From Mesorhizobium waimense (GTDB taxonomy: Bacteria; Pseudomonadota; Alphaproteobacteria; Rhizobiales; Rhizobiaceae), in the NCBI RefSeq assembly GCF_003601975.1, contig NZ_QZWZ01000008.1, positions 62,001 through 126,000 on the forward strand: a DNA stretch of 64,000 nt. Reading direction: 5' to 3'. This document shows, one piece after another, positions 18,603-27,178 of this stretch. Every line of letters starts with the position of its first letter. Within the stretch, counting starts at the first letter, position 1. The position numbers were made by a program, and so were the translations under genes. Under the pieces are notes generated by a model. It ran no database searches. It was given only the letters and a program-made list of their open reading frames with translations, and was not told the DNA's origin.

Positions 18603-19654
18603 CGGGCAGCTCCGACGCGGCGGATGCGATAGGCGGTGAACAGCAGCGCCACCAGCATGGCAAGCAGCGCCGTGCCCTGGATGACATCGCTGAGGAAAGC
18701 CGGCACGCCGGTCGCCCGCGACATCGCCTCGGCGCCGGTCATGACGGCGGCCAGAAAGATCGCCGCCGGCACCACGCCGAGCGGATTGAGCCTGGCCAGC
18801 ATGGCGACGACGATGCCGGAATAGCCATAGCCTGGCGAGATGTCGCTCATCACCTGGAAATGCACGCCGCCGACCTCGCCGACCCCGGCAAGCCCGGCCA
18901 ACGCGCCGGAGAGCAGCGCCGTCGAGATCAGCACGCGCTGGACGTTGATACCGCTATAGCGCGCCGCTTCGGCGTTTTCGCCGGTGACCCTGATCCGGAA
19001 GCCGAGCGTCGTGCGCACGATCAGGAACCAGATCAAGGGTGCCGCGATCAGCGCCGCCACCACGCCGAGATGCAGCCTGGTGCCTTCGAGCAGCACCGGG
19101 AAGCTCGCCGAATCCTCGATCGGCGGCGAGATCGGATAGCCGCTGAAACTGTCCTTCCACGGCCCCTCGATCAGCGCCATCAGCGCGTAGAAGATGACCG
19201 AGTTGAGCAGCAGCGAGCTGACCACGTCGTCGACCTTGAATTTCACCCTGAGCGTCGCCGGCACCAGCGCCACTGCGGCACCAGCGGCAGCCCCTGCCAG
19301 CGCCATCAGGAACATGGCGAGCAGCCCCGGCATCGGGATGGCACCGACGGCGCAGCTTGCCACCGCACCGGCCAGCAGTTGCCCTTCAGCACCAATATTC
19401 CAGAACTTTGCCCGGAAGGCGACGGCAACGGCAAGTCCGGTGAAGATCATCGGCGTTGCCCGAACCAGCGTTTCGGTGATGGCGTAGGTGTCGCCGAGCG
19501 AAGCCGAAAACATCACGCCATAGGCTTCGACGATGCCAGCGCCGGCCAGCGCGATGAGGCCGCTGCACAGGATGAGCGTCGCCCCGATAGCCAGCAGCGG
19601 CAGGGCCAGATTGAACCAGGCGGGCGTCGAGGTGCGGGCTTCGAGGCGAAACAT
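18599..19654 (-). CDS. BMP/nucleoside-type ABC transporter permease 1 (NupP-like)
   Basis: 351 residues, larger of the two permeases. It has FNLALPLLAIGATLILCSGLIALAGAG at the N-terminus, FWNIGAEGQLLAGAVASCAVG near residue 87 and the cytoplasmic loop RVTGENAEAARYSGINVQRVLIST near 226, all typical of YufP/NupP. The start overlaps the upstream ATPase stop (TGATG). It should form a heterodimer with the 17658-18602 product in the inner membrane. Confidence 0.9.
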   Translation of the reverse strand: MFRLEARTSTPAWFNLALPLLAIGATLILCSGLIALAGAGIVEAYGVMFSASLGDTYAITETLVRATPMIFTGLAVAVAFRAKFWNIGAEGQLLAGAVASCAVGAIPMPGLLAMFLMALAGAAAGAAVALVPATLRVKFKVDDVVSSLLLNSVIFYALMALIEGPWKDSFSGYPISPPIEDSASFPVLLEGTRLHLGVVAALIAAPLIWFLIVRTTLGFRIRVTGENAEAARYSGINVQRVLISTALLSGALAGLAGVGEVGGVHFQVMSDISPGYGYSGIVVAMLARLNPLGVVPAAIFLAAVMTGAEAMSRATGVPAFLSDVIQGTALLAMLVALLFTAYRIRRVGAAR

Positions 19655-21174
19655 CAGGCGGCCTCGTCTGCCTGCCCGGCCCCGGTCATCATCAAGCCGA
19701 ACTTTGCAACGGTAGCGTCCGCGCTGTCCAGCGTGCCGGCGATGCGGCCCTCATACATCACCGCGATGCGGTCGCAGAGCATCAGCAACTCCTCGAGATC
19801 CTCGCCGATGACGATGATGCCGCAGCCTTTGGCCCGCATGTCGAGGAACTTTTCGTGGATGAAGCGGGCAGCACCAATGTCGAGGCCGCGTGTCGGTTGC
19901 GACACGATCAGCACTCTTGGGTCGAAGGCAAGCTCGCGCGCCAACAGCGCCTTCTGCAGATTGCCGCCGGACAGTGCCCCGGCGCGTGTCATCGGTCCGG
20001 GGCAACGAATGTCATAGGCCTTGATCTGCTCTTCGGCGAAGGCGCGGATCGCGTCGGGTCTCAGCAGCCCTTTGCGGCTGAAGGCCTCGGTGCCGATGCG
20101 TGGCAGCACCATGGAATCGGCGAGCGGCAGATTGGTGACCAGCCCGGTCGTCATGCGATCTTCCGGGATGCGTCCGAGCCCAAGCGCCTGCACCTCGCGC
20201 GGCGAGAACCGCGAGACTGATTTGCCGGCTATCGTCATCTGGCCGGCATCGGGTGCGAGCACGCCGGAGATCACATCGGCCAACGCCCGCTGGCCGTTGC
20301 CGGAGACGCCGGCAATGCCGAGGATCTCGCTGGCCCTGACCGAGAGCGAGACATCGCGCAGCGCCATGCCCGAATGATGCGACGTCGAGATGCCCTGCAG
20401 CGTCAGCACCGCCACACCCGGCGTCGACGGTCCCCGCGCCGGCGGAACGATCTCGTGGCCGCACATCAGTTGCGCCATCTCGGATGAAGTGGTCGTGGCA
20501 GGCGTATCGACGCGCCCGGCGACGCGGCCGTGCCGCAATACCACGCAGCGATGCGTCAGCGCCCTGACTTCGTTGAGCTTGTGCGAGATGAAGATGATGC
20601 CGAGACCCTGCAGCGCCATCGACCGCAATGCCGAAAACAACCCGTCGACCTCCGTCGGCGCCAGCACCGCTGTCGGTTCGTCGAGGATCAAGAGCCTGGC
20701 GCCGCGAAACAGCGCCTTGACGATTTCAAGCCGCTGCTGCTCGCCGACCGACAAAGCCGACACCGGAAGGTCCGGATCGAGCATCAGTCCGTGCTGCCGG
20801 CTGATTTCGTTGAGCCGCGCCAGCCCGCCGGCGCGGTCGATGCGGCCGGACTTGCCGGCAATGCCGATCAATAGGTTCTCCAGCACCGACAGCCGCGGCG
20901 CGAGGTGAAAATGCTGGTGCACCATGCCGATGCCGGCGGCCAGTGCATCGGCCGAGCTGTTGATCCGCACCGGCTGGCCCTGGATAAGGATCTCGCCGGC
21001 ATCCGGCGCATAGGCGCCGAACAGCACATTCATCAGCGTCGTCTTGCCAGCACCGTTTTCGCCAAGCAGGCCGAGGATTTCGCCCGGCGCGACGCTGAGA
21101 TCCACGGCCTCGTTCGCCTTGACGGCGCCGAAGCTCTTGGTGATGCCGCGCATTTCGATGAGAGGGGCGGACAA
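19654..21174 (-). CDS. BMP/nucleoside-type ABC transporter double ATPase (NupO-like)
   Basis: 506 residues with two ABC domains. The first contains Walker A GENGAGKT (about 37), signature LSVGEQQR and Walker B LLILDEPTAVL. In the second domain the Walker A position reads GVSGNGQR, degenerate as usual in this sugar/nucleoside ATPase class, and the later motifs are GALSGGNLQKALLARE and VLIVSQPTRGLDIG. Only the first site is expected to hydrolyse ATP efficiently. Followed at once by two permease genes; the binding-protein gene is upstream beyond a repeat-containing spacer. Confidence 0.92.
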   Translation of the reverse strand: MSAPLIEMRGITKSFGAVKANEAVDLSVAPGEILGLLGENGAGKTTLMNVLFGAYAPDAGEILIQGQPVRINSSADALAAGIGMVHQHFHLAPRLSVLENLLIGIAGKSGRIDRAGGLARLNEISRQHGLMLDPDLPVSALSVGEQQRLEIVKALFRGARLLILDEPTAVLAPTEVDGLFSALRSMALQGLGIIFISHKLNEVRALTHRCVVLRHGRVAGRVDTPATTTSSEMAQLMCGHEIVPPARGPSTPGVAVLTLQGISTSHHSGMALRDVSLSVRASEILGIAGVSGNGQRALADVISGVLAPDAGQMTIAGKSVSRFSPREVQALGLGRIPEDRMTTGLVTNLPLADSMVLPRIGTEAFSRKGLLRPDAIRAFAEEQIKAYDIRCPGPMTRAGALSGGNLQKALLARELAFDPRVLIVSQPTRGLDIGAARFIHEKFLDMRAKGCGIIVIGEDLEELLMLCDRIAVMYEGRIAGTLDSADATVAKFGLMMTGAGQADEAA

Positions 21175-21231
21175 GGGTGCTCCGATCTGAATTAGCTTTA
21201 TGATTCAGCTTTTACTGATGGGAATGCGCTG

Positions 21232-21374
21232 CACCCCCCTCTGGCCTGCCGGGGGAGAGATGGGATATCACGTTGGCTTTGCCAATTTTCCATCTTTGTC
21301 CCGGTCGGAGCCGTCAGGGGAACTGCCGATCTCCCCCCTTTGAGGGGGAGATGTCCGGCAGGACAGAGGGGGCG
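21232..21374. repeat. Palindromic intergenic repeat element inside the BMP operon
   Basis: The 228-nt spacer between the binding-protein and ATPase genes has outer inverted ends CACCCCCCTCTGGCCTGCC (21232-21250) and GGCAGGACAGAGGGGGCG (21357-21374), and an inner 9-bp hairpin ATCTCCCCC/GGGGGAGAT (21329-21352). From general knowledge similar C-rich palindromic elements recur in Mesorhizobium genomes. It could protect or attenuate mRNA, giving more binding protein than ATPase. Confidence 0.65.
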
Positions 21375-21402
21375 GGCAGCCACCCGCCTCCCAAGACAGA
21401 AC

Positions 21403-22431
21403 TCAATCCGAAACCGGCGTGTTTTCGTCCACGTCGACGCGGAAATTGCCTTCGAGGATTTCGGCCTTCTTCTTTTCGACCAGATCCTTGACGTCCGCCG
21501 GCAGCGTCTTGTCAAATTTGTGGTACGGCGCCAAAGAGGAACCACCCTTGGCCATGCGCGAGAAATCACCATAGTCCTGCGCGGTGAAAACGCCGGCCTT
21601 GACCAGCTTGATCGCCTGTTCGACGGTCGGATACATGTTCCAGACCGGCCCGGTGATCACCGTGTCGGGGCCGAGGCTCGACTGGTCGGACATGTTGGAG
21701 ATGGCGAGGATCTTCTTCTCCACCGCGGCTTCGATGACGCCGAAGCGCTCGGCATAGATCACGTCGACGCCGGCGTCGATCTGGGCGATCGCGGCTTCCT
21801 TCGCCTTCGGCGGATCGAAGAACGAGCCGATGAAGGCGACCTTCTTCTTGATGTTCGGATTGACCTCCCTGGCGCCGGCAAAGAAGGCGTTGACCAGCCG
21901 GTTCACTTCCGGAATGCCCATCGCCGCCACGGCGCCGATCGTGCCCGATTTCGACATCTTGCCGGCGATCAGGCCGGAGAGATAGGCCGGCTCGTGGATC
22001 CAGTTGTCGAAGACGCCGAAATTCGGCTCCGCCGGTCCGGCGCCCGAGCCGAACAGCCAGGCCGTCTTCGGGAACTGCTTTGCGGTGCGGCGCGATTCAC
22101 GCTCGGCCGCGAAGGCGTCGCCCAGAACCAGCTGGTAGCCGCCTTGCGCATATTCGCGCATGACGCGGCTGAAGTCGGCGGTCTGCACCTTTTCCGACCA
22201 TTTGTATTCGATGCCGAGCTCTTTCTCGGCCTTCTGCAAGGCGACGTGGATCTGGTTGTCCCACGGCTCCTCGATCGGCGTGGCGAAGATCGCCGCCACC
22301 TTCAGCTTGTCCTGGGCGAAGGCATTGCCCGGCAGCATTGTGGCAGCCAGGCCAAGCGCGCCGAGTTCCAGCACGTTGCGGCGCGACAGGCCACCGCGTT
22401 TCGATTGGATTCTGCTGTTGTCGTTTTTCAT
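21403..22431 (-). CDS. BMP-family ABC transporter substrate-binding protein
   Basis: 342 residues. The N-terminus has a Tat-like signal (SRRNVLELGALGLAATMLPG, ending NAFAQ), so export of a folded protein is likely. The mature part begins KLKVAAIFATPIEEPWDNQIH and contains LVLGDAFAAERESRRTAKQFP, AAMGIPEVNRLVNAFFAGA and AGVDVIYAERFGVIEAA, fitting the BMP (PnrA-like) family of purine nucleoside or similar ligand binders. The C-terminus carries NFRVDVDENTPVSD. It is the first gene of the transporter operon on the minus strand. Confidence 0.9.
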   Translation of the reverse strand: MKNDNSRIQSKRGGLSRRNVLELGALGLAATMLPGNAFAQDKLKVAAIFATPIEEPWDNQIHVALQKAEKELGIEYKWSEKVQTADFSRVMREYAQGGYQLVLGDAFAAERESRRTAKQFPKTAWLFGSGAGPAEPNFGVFDNWIHEPAYLSGLIAGKMSKSGTIGAVAAMGIPEVNRLVNAFFAGAREVNPNIKKKVAFIGSFFDPPKAKEAAIAQIDAGVDVIYAERFGVIEAAVEKKILAISNMSDQSSLGPDTVITGPVWNMYPTVEQAIKLVKAGVFTAQDYGDFSRMAKGGSSLAPYHKFDKTLPADVKDLVEKKKAEILEGNFRVDVDENTPVSD

Positions 22432-22571
22432 GGAAGTGCCCCTCTGGTTGACAGCCGTGTCGAGCCGGCTGTTCTCAGGAATGTAGACAGGGAACTATGG
22501 AACGGCGCCCGAGTTTTGTCCACGTGGTCAAATTTGCGGTAGTGCAGGACATGGCCGCATTTGGAGAGGAG

Positions 22572-23007
22572 ATGATGGAAACCAGCGTCAGGAAGCTGTT
22601 CGAGCGATACGAGCGCATTTTCAAACAGCCGCTCGGCGGCGACATGGACATGGATGAAGTCGCATCGCTTTATGCTTCCGACTTCACAGCGGCCTCGCCT
22701 GCCGGAGTAATGACAGGAACGAACGACGATCAGTTCAAGCAAGTCATGGTGCAAGGCTATGCGCATTATCGGGAGATAGGAACGAAGGAAATGCGGATAC
22801 GCAATGTCGCCCTCTCACCCCTGAACGAGCATCATTGTGTAGCCCATGTCGCCTGGGACGGCGACCTATGCCAGGCAGGATCAGGCCGACGTCGCGATAG
22901 ATTTTGATGTCCATTATCTCGTGCAGAAACTGGATGGGGAACCAAAGGTGTTTGGATGGATATCAGGCGATGAACAGGCGCTTTTGAGAAAGCATGGCAT
23001 TATCTGA
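22572..23007 (+). pseudogene. Frameshifted SnoaL/NTF2-like protein gene
   Basis: The frame starts at MMETSVRKLFERY (ATG 22572, with GGAGAGGAG just upstream) and reads as an NTF2-like fold through VAHVAW. There, one extra G in the GGG run at 22855-22857 moves the frame. If the base is removed the protein continues TATYARQDQADVAIDF, VHYLVQKLDGEPKVFGWISG and ends LLRKHGII at the TGA at 23005-23007, giving about 144 residues. As written, the product stops at 22907 with an unrelated tail. It is either a true recent mutation or a sequencing error. Function probably a small ligand-binding or enzymatic domain; unknown. Confidence 0.75.
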
Positions 23008-23039
23008 AGCCTGCTGCCCCAAGGTACCGCCAGAATAGA

Positions 23040-25112
23040 CTATCCGCCGACCGCAGCCTCCCAGGTGCCGGTTTCCGCCATCCGCCTCAGCAGCGGCGCC
23101 GGCTGGAAGATCGGCCTGGCGGTCCGCTCGTGCCAATGGTCGAGGCGCTCGACGATCTTCCCCGCCCCCTCTAGCCCGGCCCAGAACATCGGCCCGCCCT
23201 TGCCGACCGGAAAACCGTAGCCATTGACCCAGACGACATCGATGTCGGACGCGCGGGCCGCGATCTTTTCCTCGAGGATCTTGGCCCCTTCGTTGACCAG
23301 CGGATAGAGCGTGCGTTCGATGATCTCGTCTGCGTCGATCGCGCGCCGCGCGATGCCTTTTTCGGCCGCCTTGGCGCGGATCAGCGCTTCAACCTCCGGG
23401 TCGGGAACCGGTGTGCGAAAACCGTTCTCGTAGCGATAAAAACCGCTGCCGGTCTTCTGGCCGAAACGTCCCTGTTCGCACAGCGTGTCGGCGATCACGG
23501 CCGTCAGCCCGCGCGCCTTGCGGTTGCGCCAGCCTATGTCGAGGCCGGCGAGATCGCCCATCTGGAACGGCCCCATCGGCCAGCCGAACTCGGTGAACGC
23601 CTTGTCGATCTGGCTGGGCGTCGCGCCTTCGAACAGCAGCGCTTCGGATTCGGCGCCCCGCGCGGCCAGCATGCGGTTGCCGACGAAGCCGTGGCAGACG
23701 CCGACAACGACAGGCACCTTGCCGATGCGCCGCGCCAGCTCGACGACGGTCGCCAGCGCGTCAGGCGCGGTTTTTTCGGCGCGAACGATTTCCAAGAGCT
23801 TCATGACATTGGCCGGCGAGAAGAAATGCAGGCCAACGACATCCTGCGGCCGCGACGTAGAGGCGGCGATGGCGTTGACGTCGAGATAGGAGGTGTTGGT
23901 GGCGAGGATCGCGCCGGGCTTGGCCACGGCGTCGAGCTTGCCGAACACTTCCTGCTTGACCGCCATCTCCTCGAACACCGCCTCGACGATCAGGTCGCAA
24001 TCGGCAAGGTCGGCATAGTCGGTGCTGCCCTTGAACAGGCCGAGCCGCTGTTGTCTTGCGGCTTCGGTCAGCGAGCCACGGCTGACCGAAACAGCATAAT
24101 TCCTGTCGATGGTCGTCAGCCCGCGCTGCAATGCTTCCTGGCTGGTTTCGAGCAAGGTCACGGGAAAACCGCCATTGGCGAAGGCCATGGCAATGCCGCC
24201 GCCCATCGTGCCGGCGCCGATGACGCCGACTCGCGCGATCTTCCGCCGTGAGAGATCCTTGCCAGGAACCTTTGCCGCCTCACGTTCGGCGAAAAACAGA
24301 TGCCGCTGCGCGCGCGCCTGATCACCGGCGACGAGTTTCAGGAACAGTTCGCGCTCCGCCGCCAGCGCTTCGTCGAAGGACAGCGAAATTGCGCCGCGGA
24401 CCGCCTCAGCGCAGGCGATTGGGGCTTCATGGCCGCGCGCCTTCTTGGCCAACTCCGCCGCCTGCCTGTCGAAGGCGGCGAGATCGGCCACCGCGAGACG
24501 ATCATTGCGGTCGCGCACTGGCGTGAACGGCCCGCCGCGAGCGGCCATTTCGCTTGCGAAACGAACTGCTCGCGCAAGAAGATCGCCGTCCAAAACCGCG
24601 TCAACCAGACCAGCCTCGAGCGCCTCGGTAGCACCGATCGGCGTCCCCGAGACGATCATGCCAAGCGCCTTCTCCACGCCGATGAGGCGCGGCAGCCGCA
24701 CCGTGCCGCCGCCACCTGGCAACAGGCCAAGTTTCACCTCGGGCAGGCCGAGTTTGGCCCGAGCACCTGCGACGCGAAAATGGCAGCCGAGGGCCAGTTC
24801 CAGCCCGCCGCCAAGCGCGGTGCCGTGGATGGCGGCAACCGTCGGCTTGGCGATCGTCTCCAGCAGCGCGATGACGGCGCGCAGTTCCGGCTGCTGCACC
24901 GGTTTGCCGAATTCGGTGATGTCGGCGCCGGCGACGAAGGTTCGCCCGGCGCAGGCAATCACGATGGCCGCGACCGAAGGCTCGTCGCGCAGCACGGCCA
25001 GCGCCTGGTGCAGCGGCTCGCGCACATGGAAGCTCATGGCGTTGACCGGCGGATTGTCGATGGTGACAACCGCGACGCCACCGTGCTTTGCAACGCTGAC
25101 GAAATCGGACAA
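23040..25112 (-). CDS. Bifunctional enoyl-CoA hydratase / 3-hydroxyacyl-CoA dehydrogenase (FadB/FadJ-like)
   Basis: 690 residues from the TTG at 25112, chosen because GGAGG lies 6 nt upstream. Residues 1-190 are a crotonase domain with [31 protein letters not shown] and [19 protein letters not shown]. Residues about 285-460 form the NAD-binding domain ([21 protein letters not shown], then [20 protein letters not shown]), followed by two C-terminal dehydrogenase domains ([26 protein letters not shown]). It carries out the middle steps of beta-oxidation in the cytoplasm. No thiolase gene is adjacent, which is common for this peroxisomal-type form. Confidence 0.92.
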   Translation of the reverse strand: MSDFVSVAKHGGVAVVTIDNPPVNAMSFHVREPLHQALAVLRDEPSVAAIVIACAGRTFVAGADITEFGKPVQQPELRAVIALLETIAKPTVAAIHGTALGGGLELALGCHFRVAGARAKLGLPEVKLGLLPGGGGTVRLPRLIGVEKALGMIVSGTPIGATEALEAGLVDAVLDGDLLARAVRFASEMAARGGPFTPVRDRNDRLAVADLAAFDRQAAELAKKARGHEAPIACAEAVRGAISLSFDEALAAERELFLKLVAGDQARAQRHLFFAEREAAKVPGKDLSRRKIARVGVIGAGTMGGGIAMAFANGGFPVTLLETSQEALQRGLTTIDRNYAVSVSRGSLTEAARQQRLGLFKGSTDYADLADCDLIVEAVFEEMAVKQEVFGKLDAVAKPGAILATNTSYLDVNAIAASTSRPQDVVGLHFFSPANVMKLLEIVRAEKTAPDALATVVELARRIGKVPVVVGVCHGFVGNRMLAARGAESEALLFEGATPSQIDKAFTEFGWPMGPFQMGDLAGLDIGWRNRKARGLTAVIADTLCEQGRFGQKTGSGFYRYENGFRTPVPDPEVEALIRAKAAEKGIARRAIDADEIIERTLYPLVNEGAKILEEKIAARASDIDVVWVNGYGFPVGKGGPMFWAGLEGAGKIVERLDHWHERTARPIFQPAPLLRRMAETGTWEAAVGG

Positions 25113-25234
25113 GACGAACCTCCGCAAGTGCGAACCGTGCTGCGCGGTTTACAGGGCCGATATCCGGATGGGAACCGGATTTCCGGCAGGGCCGCTATTC
25201 TCCCGGCGCTGGATCAGTGGAAGCCGCCTTGTCC

Positions 25235-26182
25235 TCAGCGCAGCGCCTTCTGCCCGCCCGCCACCGTAATGACGCCGACGATGATCAGCCCAGTCAGCAG
25301 CAGACGAACGCCGGCGCTGACGCCGAATGTGTTGAGCATGGTGAGCAATAACACCAGGAACAGGGCCGCGCCCCAGACGCCCGGCACATTGGCCTTGCCG
25401 CCCGCCACCGACGTGCCGCCGATGACGACGACGGCGATCGAGGCCAAAAGGTACTCGTTGCCGATATCGACATTGGCGCCGCGGAAATAGCCGGCGAGCA
25501 GGGCGCCGTCGAGGCCGCCGAGCATGCCCGACAGCGTGTAGGTGAGGAAGCGGATGCGCCCGACATTGACGCCTGCCAGCCAGGCGGCGCGGATGTTCTG
25601 GCCGATCGCCAGTACCGAGCGGCCATAGATCATGCGCTGCAGCGCGATGGCAGCACCGATGGTGAACAGCACCGTGAGGATCGCCAGCACCGGGACGCCA
25701 AGGATCTGCCAGTTGGTGAAATCCGCAAAACCTGGCGGCGGCTTGATCTGCAGCCCGCGCCCGTAGCTGATATCGATCGACTGGATGATGAAGCTGGCCG
25801 ACAGCGTGGCAATGATCGGCGGAATGCGCAGCGCCCAGATCAGCAGATAGTTGGCCGCGCCGACCGCCATACCGCAGGCAAGTGCGGCCAGCAGGCCGAC
25901 GACGATCATCGAATCATTGCCGTCCATCACCTTCATGGCCACCGCGCTGGCAAGGCCGATATTGGCCGGCAGCGACAGGTCGACATTGCCTGGCCCGAGC
26001 GTGATGACGAACATCTGGCCGACGCCGACGATGACGGTGAAGACGGCGAGCGACAATGCCGCCGTGATCATGCCGCCGCCGCCATAGCCGCCGGTGAAGG
26101 CAACCGTCGCCAGCCACACCAGCAGCGCCCCAAGAAAGGACCAGATCCAGGGTTTGGCGATGAGCGTCTGCAGCGAGGCCAT
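25235..26182 (-). CDS. Sugar-type (RbsC-like) ABC transporter permease 2
   Basis: 315 residues with eight to ten hydrophobic segments. It contains the family stretch FVITLGPGNVDLSLPANIGLASAVAMKVM near residue 60 (the RbsC ExxDLS-like site here reads GNVDLS) and IASIAVVVIGGTSVAGGKANVPGVWGAALFLVLL near 245. It begins 3 nt after its partner permease gene stops. The two distinct permeases of this operon probably heterodimerise. The substrate is not identifiable from the permease. Last gene of the sugar ABC operon. Confidence 0.9.
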   Translation of the reverse strand: MASLQTLIAKPWIWSFLGALLVWLATVAFTGGYGGGGMITAALSLAVFTVIVGVGQMFVITLGPGNVDLSLPANIGLASAVAMKVMDGNDSMIVVGLLAALACGMAVGAANYLLIWALRIPPIIATLSASFIIQSIDISYGRGLQIKPPPGFADFTNWQILGVPVLAILTVLFTIGAAIALQRMIYGRSVLAIGQNIRAAWLAGVNVGRIRFLTYTLSGMLGGLDGALLAGYFRGANVDIGNEYLLASIAVVVIGGTSVAGGKANVPGVWGAALFLVLLLTMLNTFGVSAGVRLLLTGLIIVGVITVAGGQKALR

Positions 26183-26185
26183 GGC

Positions 26186-27178
26186 TCACCTCTCCCGGCG
26201 GCTGATCAGCACGCGGGCCGCCAGCACGATGATGAGAATGGCGCCGTTGGCCGCCACCTGCCAGTCGGGCGGAATGTGCATGAAGGTGAGCAACGGCGAA
26301 GCGGCCAGCGCCAGCGTCAGCGCACCGAGCACCGCGCCGATCGGCGACACCCGGCCACCGACGAACTCGCCGCCGCCGAGTATGACCCCGGCGATCGCAA
26401 GCAGCGTATAGCCATTGCCGATATTGGCATCGGCCGAGGTGGTGATGCCGATCAGCGCCATGCCGGACAGCACACCGAACAGGCCGGTCAGCGCAAACAG
26501 CACGATCTTGGTCTTGAGCAGCGACCAGCCGGCGCGCTTGAGCGCCGCGGCGTTGCCGCCCGAGCCGCGCAGGATGACGCCATAGGAGGTGCGCATCAGG
26601 CCGAAATGCACCACCACCGCGATCAGCAGCGCGGCGATGATCGGGAACGGGATGAAAGGCGGCTTGAACGCCATCAGCGACAGCAGCCAGTCCGGCGCCT
26701 TGCCGCCAGGCTTCGGCAAGATGAGGATGGCAAGCCCCTGCCAGACGAAGCTCATGCCGAGCGTGACCACGATCGAAGGCAGGTTGCGCATATGGATCAG
26801 CGCGCCGAGCAGCGCGTAGACGCCGATCGACCCGGCGAGAACGACGATGCCGAGGAGTGGTGCGTCCTTCAGCCATGTCGCAGTGACGCAGCCGACGAAG
26901 CCGACAAAGGTGCCTATCGACAGATCCAGCTCGTTGCCGGCAATGACGAACATCTGCGCGATCGTCGCCAGCGCGATCGGGATCGCCAGGTTCAGCATCA
27001 GACTGAAGCCGAAATAGCTGATGGCACGCGGGTTGAGCCAAGCGATGGCCAGGAGCACAAGCGCCAGCGACAGCGCCGGCAACAGGCTGCGCAAGAGGCG
27101 CGCCCGCGCCGCCGCGTTGCGCGTCGAAGCGCCCTTGAGCTGGTTTTCGATGGCCGCCGCGGTCATCTCAGGCCGCAT
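26186..27178 (-). CDS. Sugar-type (RbsC-like) ABC transporter permease 1
   Basis: 330 residues. Landmarks of the family are QMFVIAGNELDLSIGTFVGFVGCVTATWL (residues about 75-103) and IAGVILGGGEFVGGRVSPIGAVLGALTLALAAS near 265. The long N-terminal cytoplasmic piece (about 30 residues) is basic. Its start lies inside the ATPase gene end by 11 nt, indicating coupled translation. It forms the transmembrane pore with the protein from 25235-26182. Confidence 0.9.
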   Translation of the reverse strand: MRPEMTAAAIENQLKGASTRNAAARARLLRSLLPALSLALVLLAIAWLNPRAISYFGFSLMLNLAIPIALATIAQMFVIAGNELDLSIGTFVGFVGCVTATWLKDAPLLGIVVLAGSIGVYALLGALIHMRNLPSIVVTLGMSFVWQGLAILILPKPGGKAPDWLLSLMAFKPPFIPFPIIAALLIAVVVHFGLMRTSYGVILRGSGGNAAALKRAGWSLLKTKIVLFALTGLFGVLSGMALIGITTSADANIGNGYTLLAIAGVILGGGEFVGGRVSPIGAVLGALTLALAASPLLTFMHIPPDWQVAANGAILIIVLAARVLISRRER

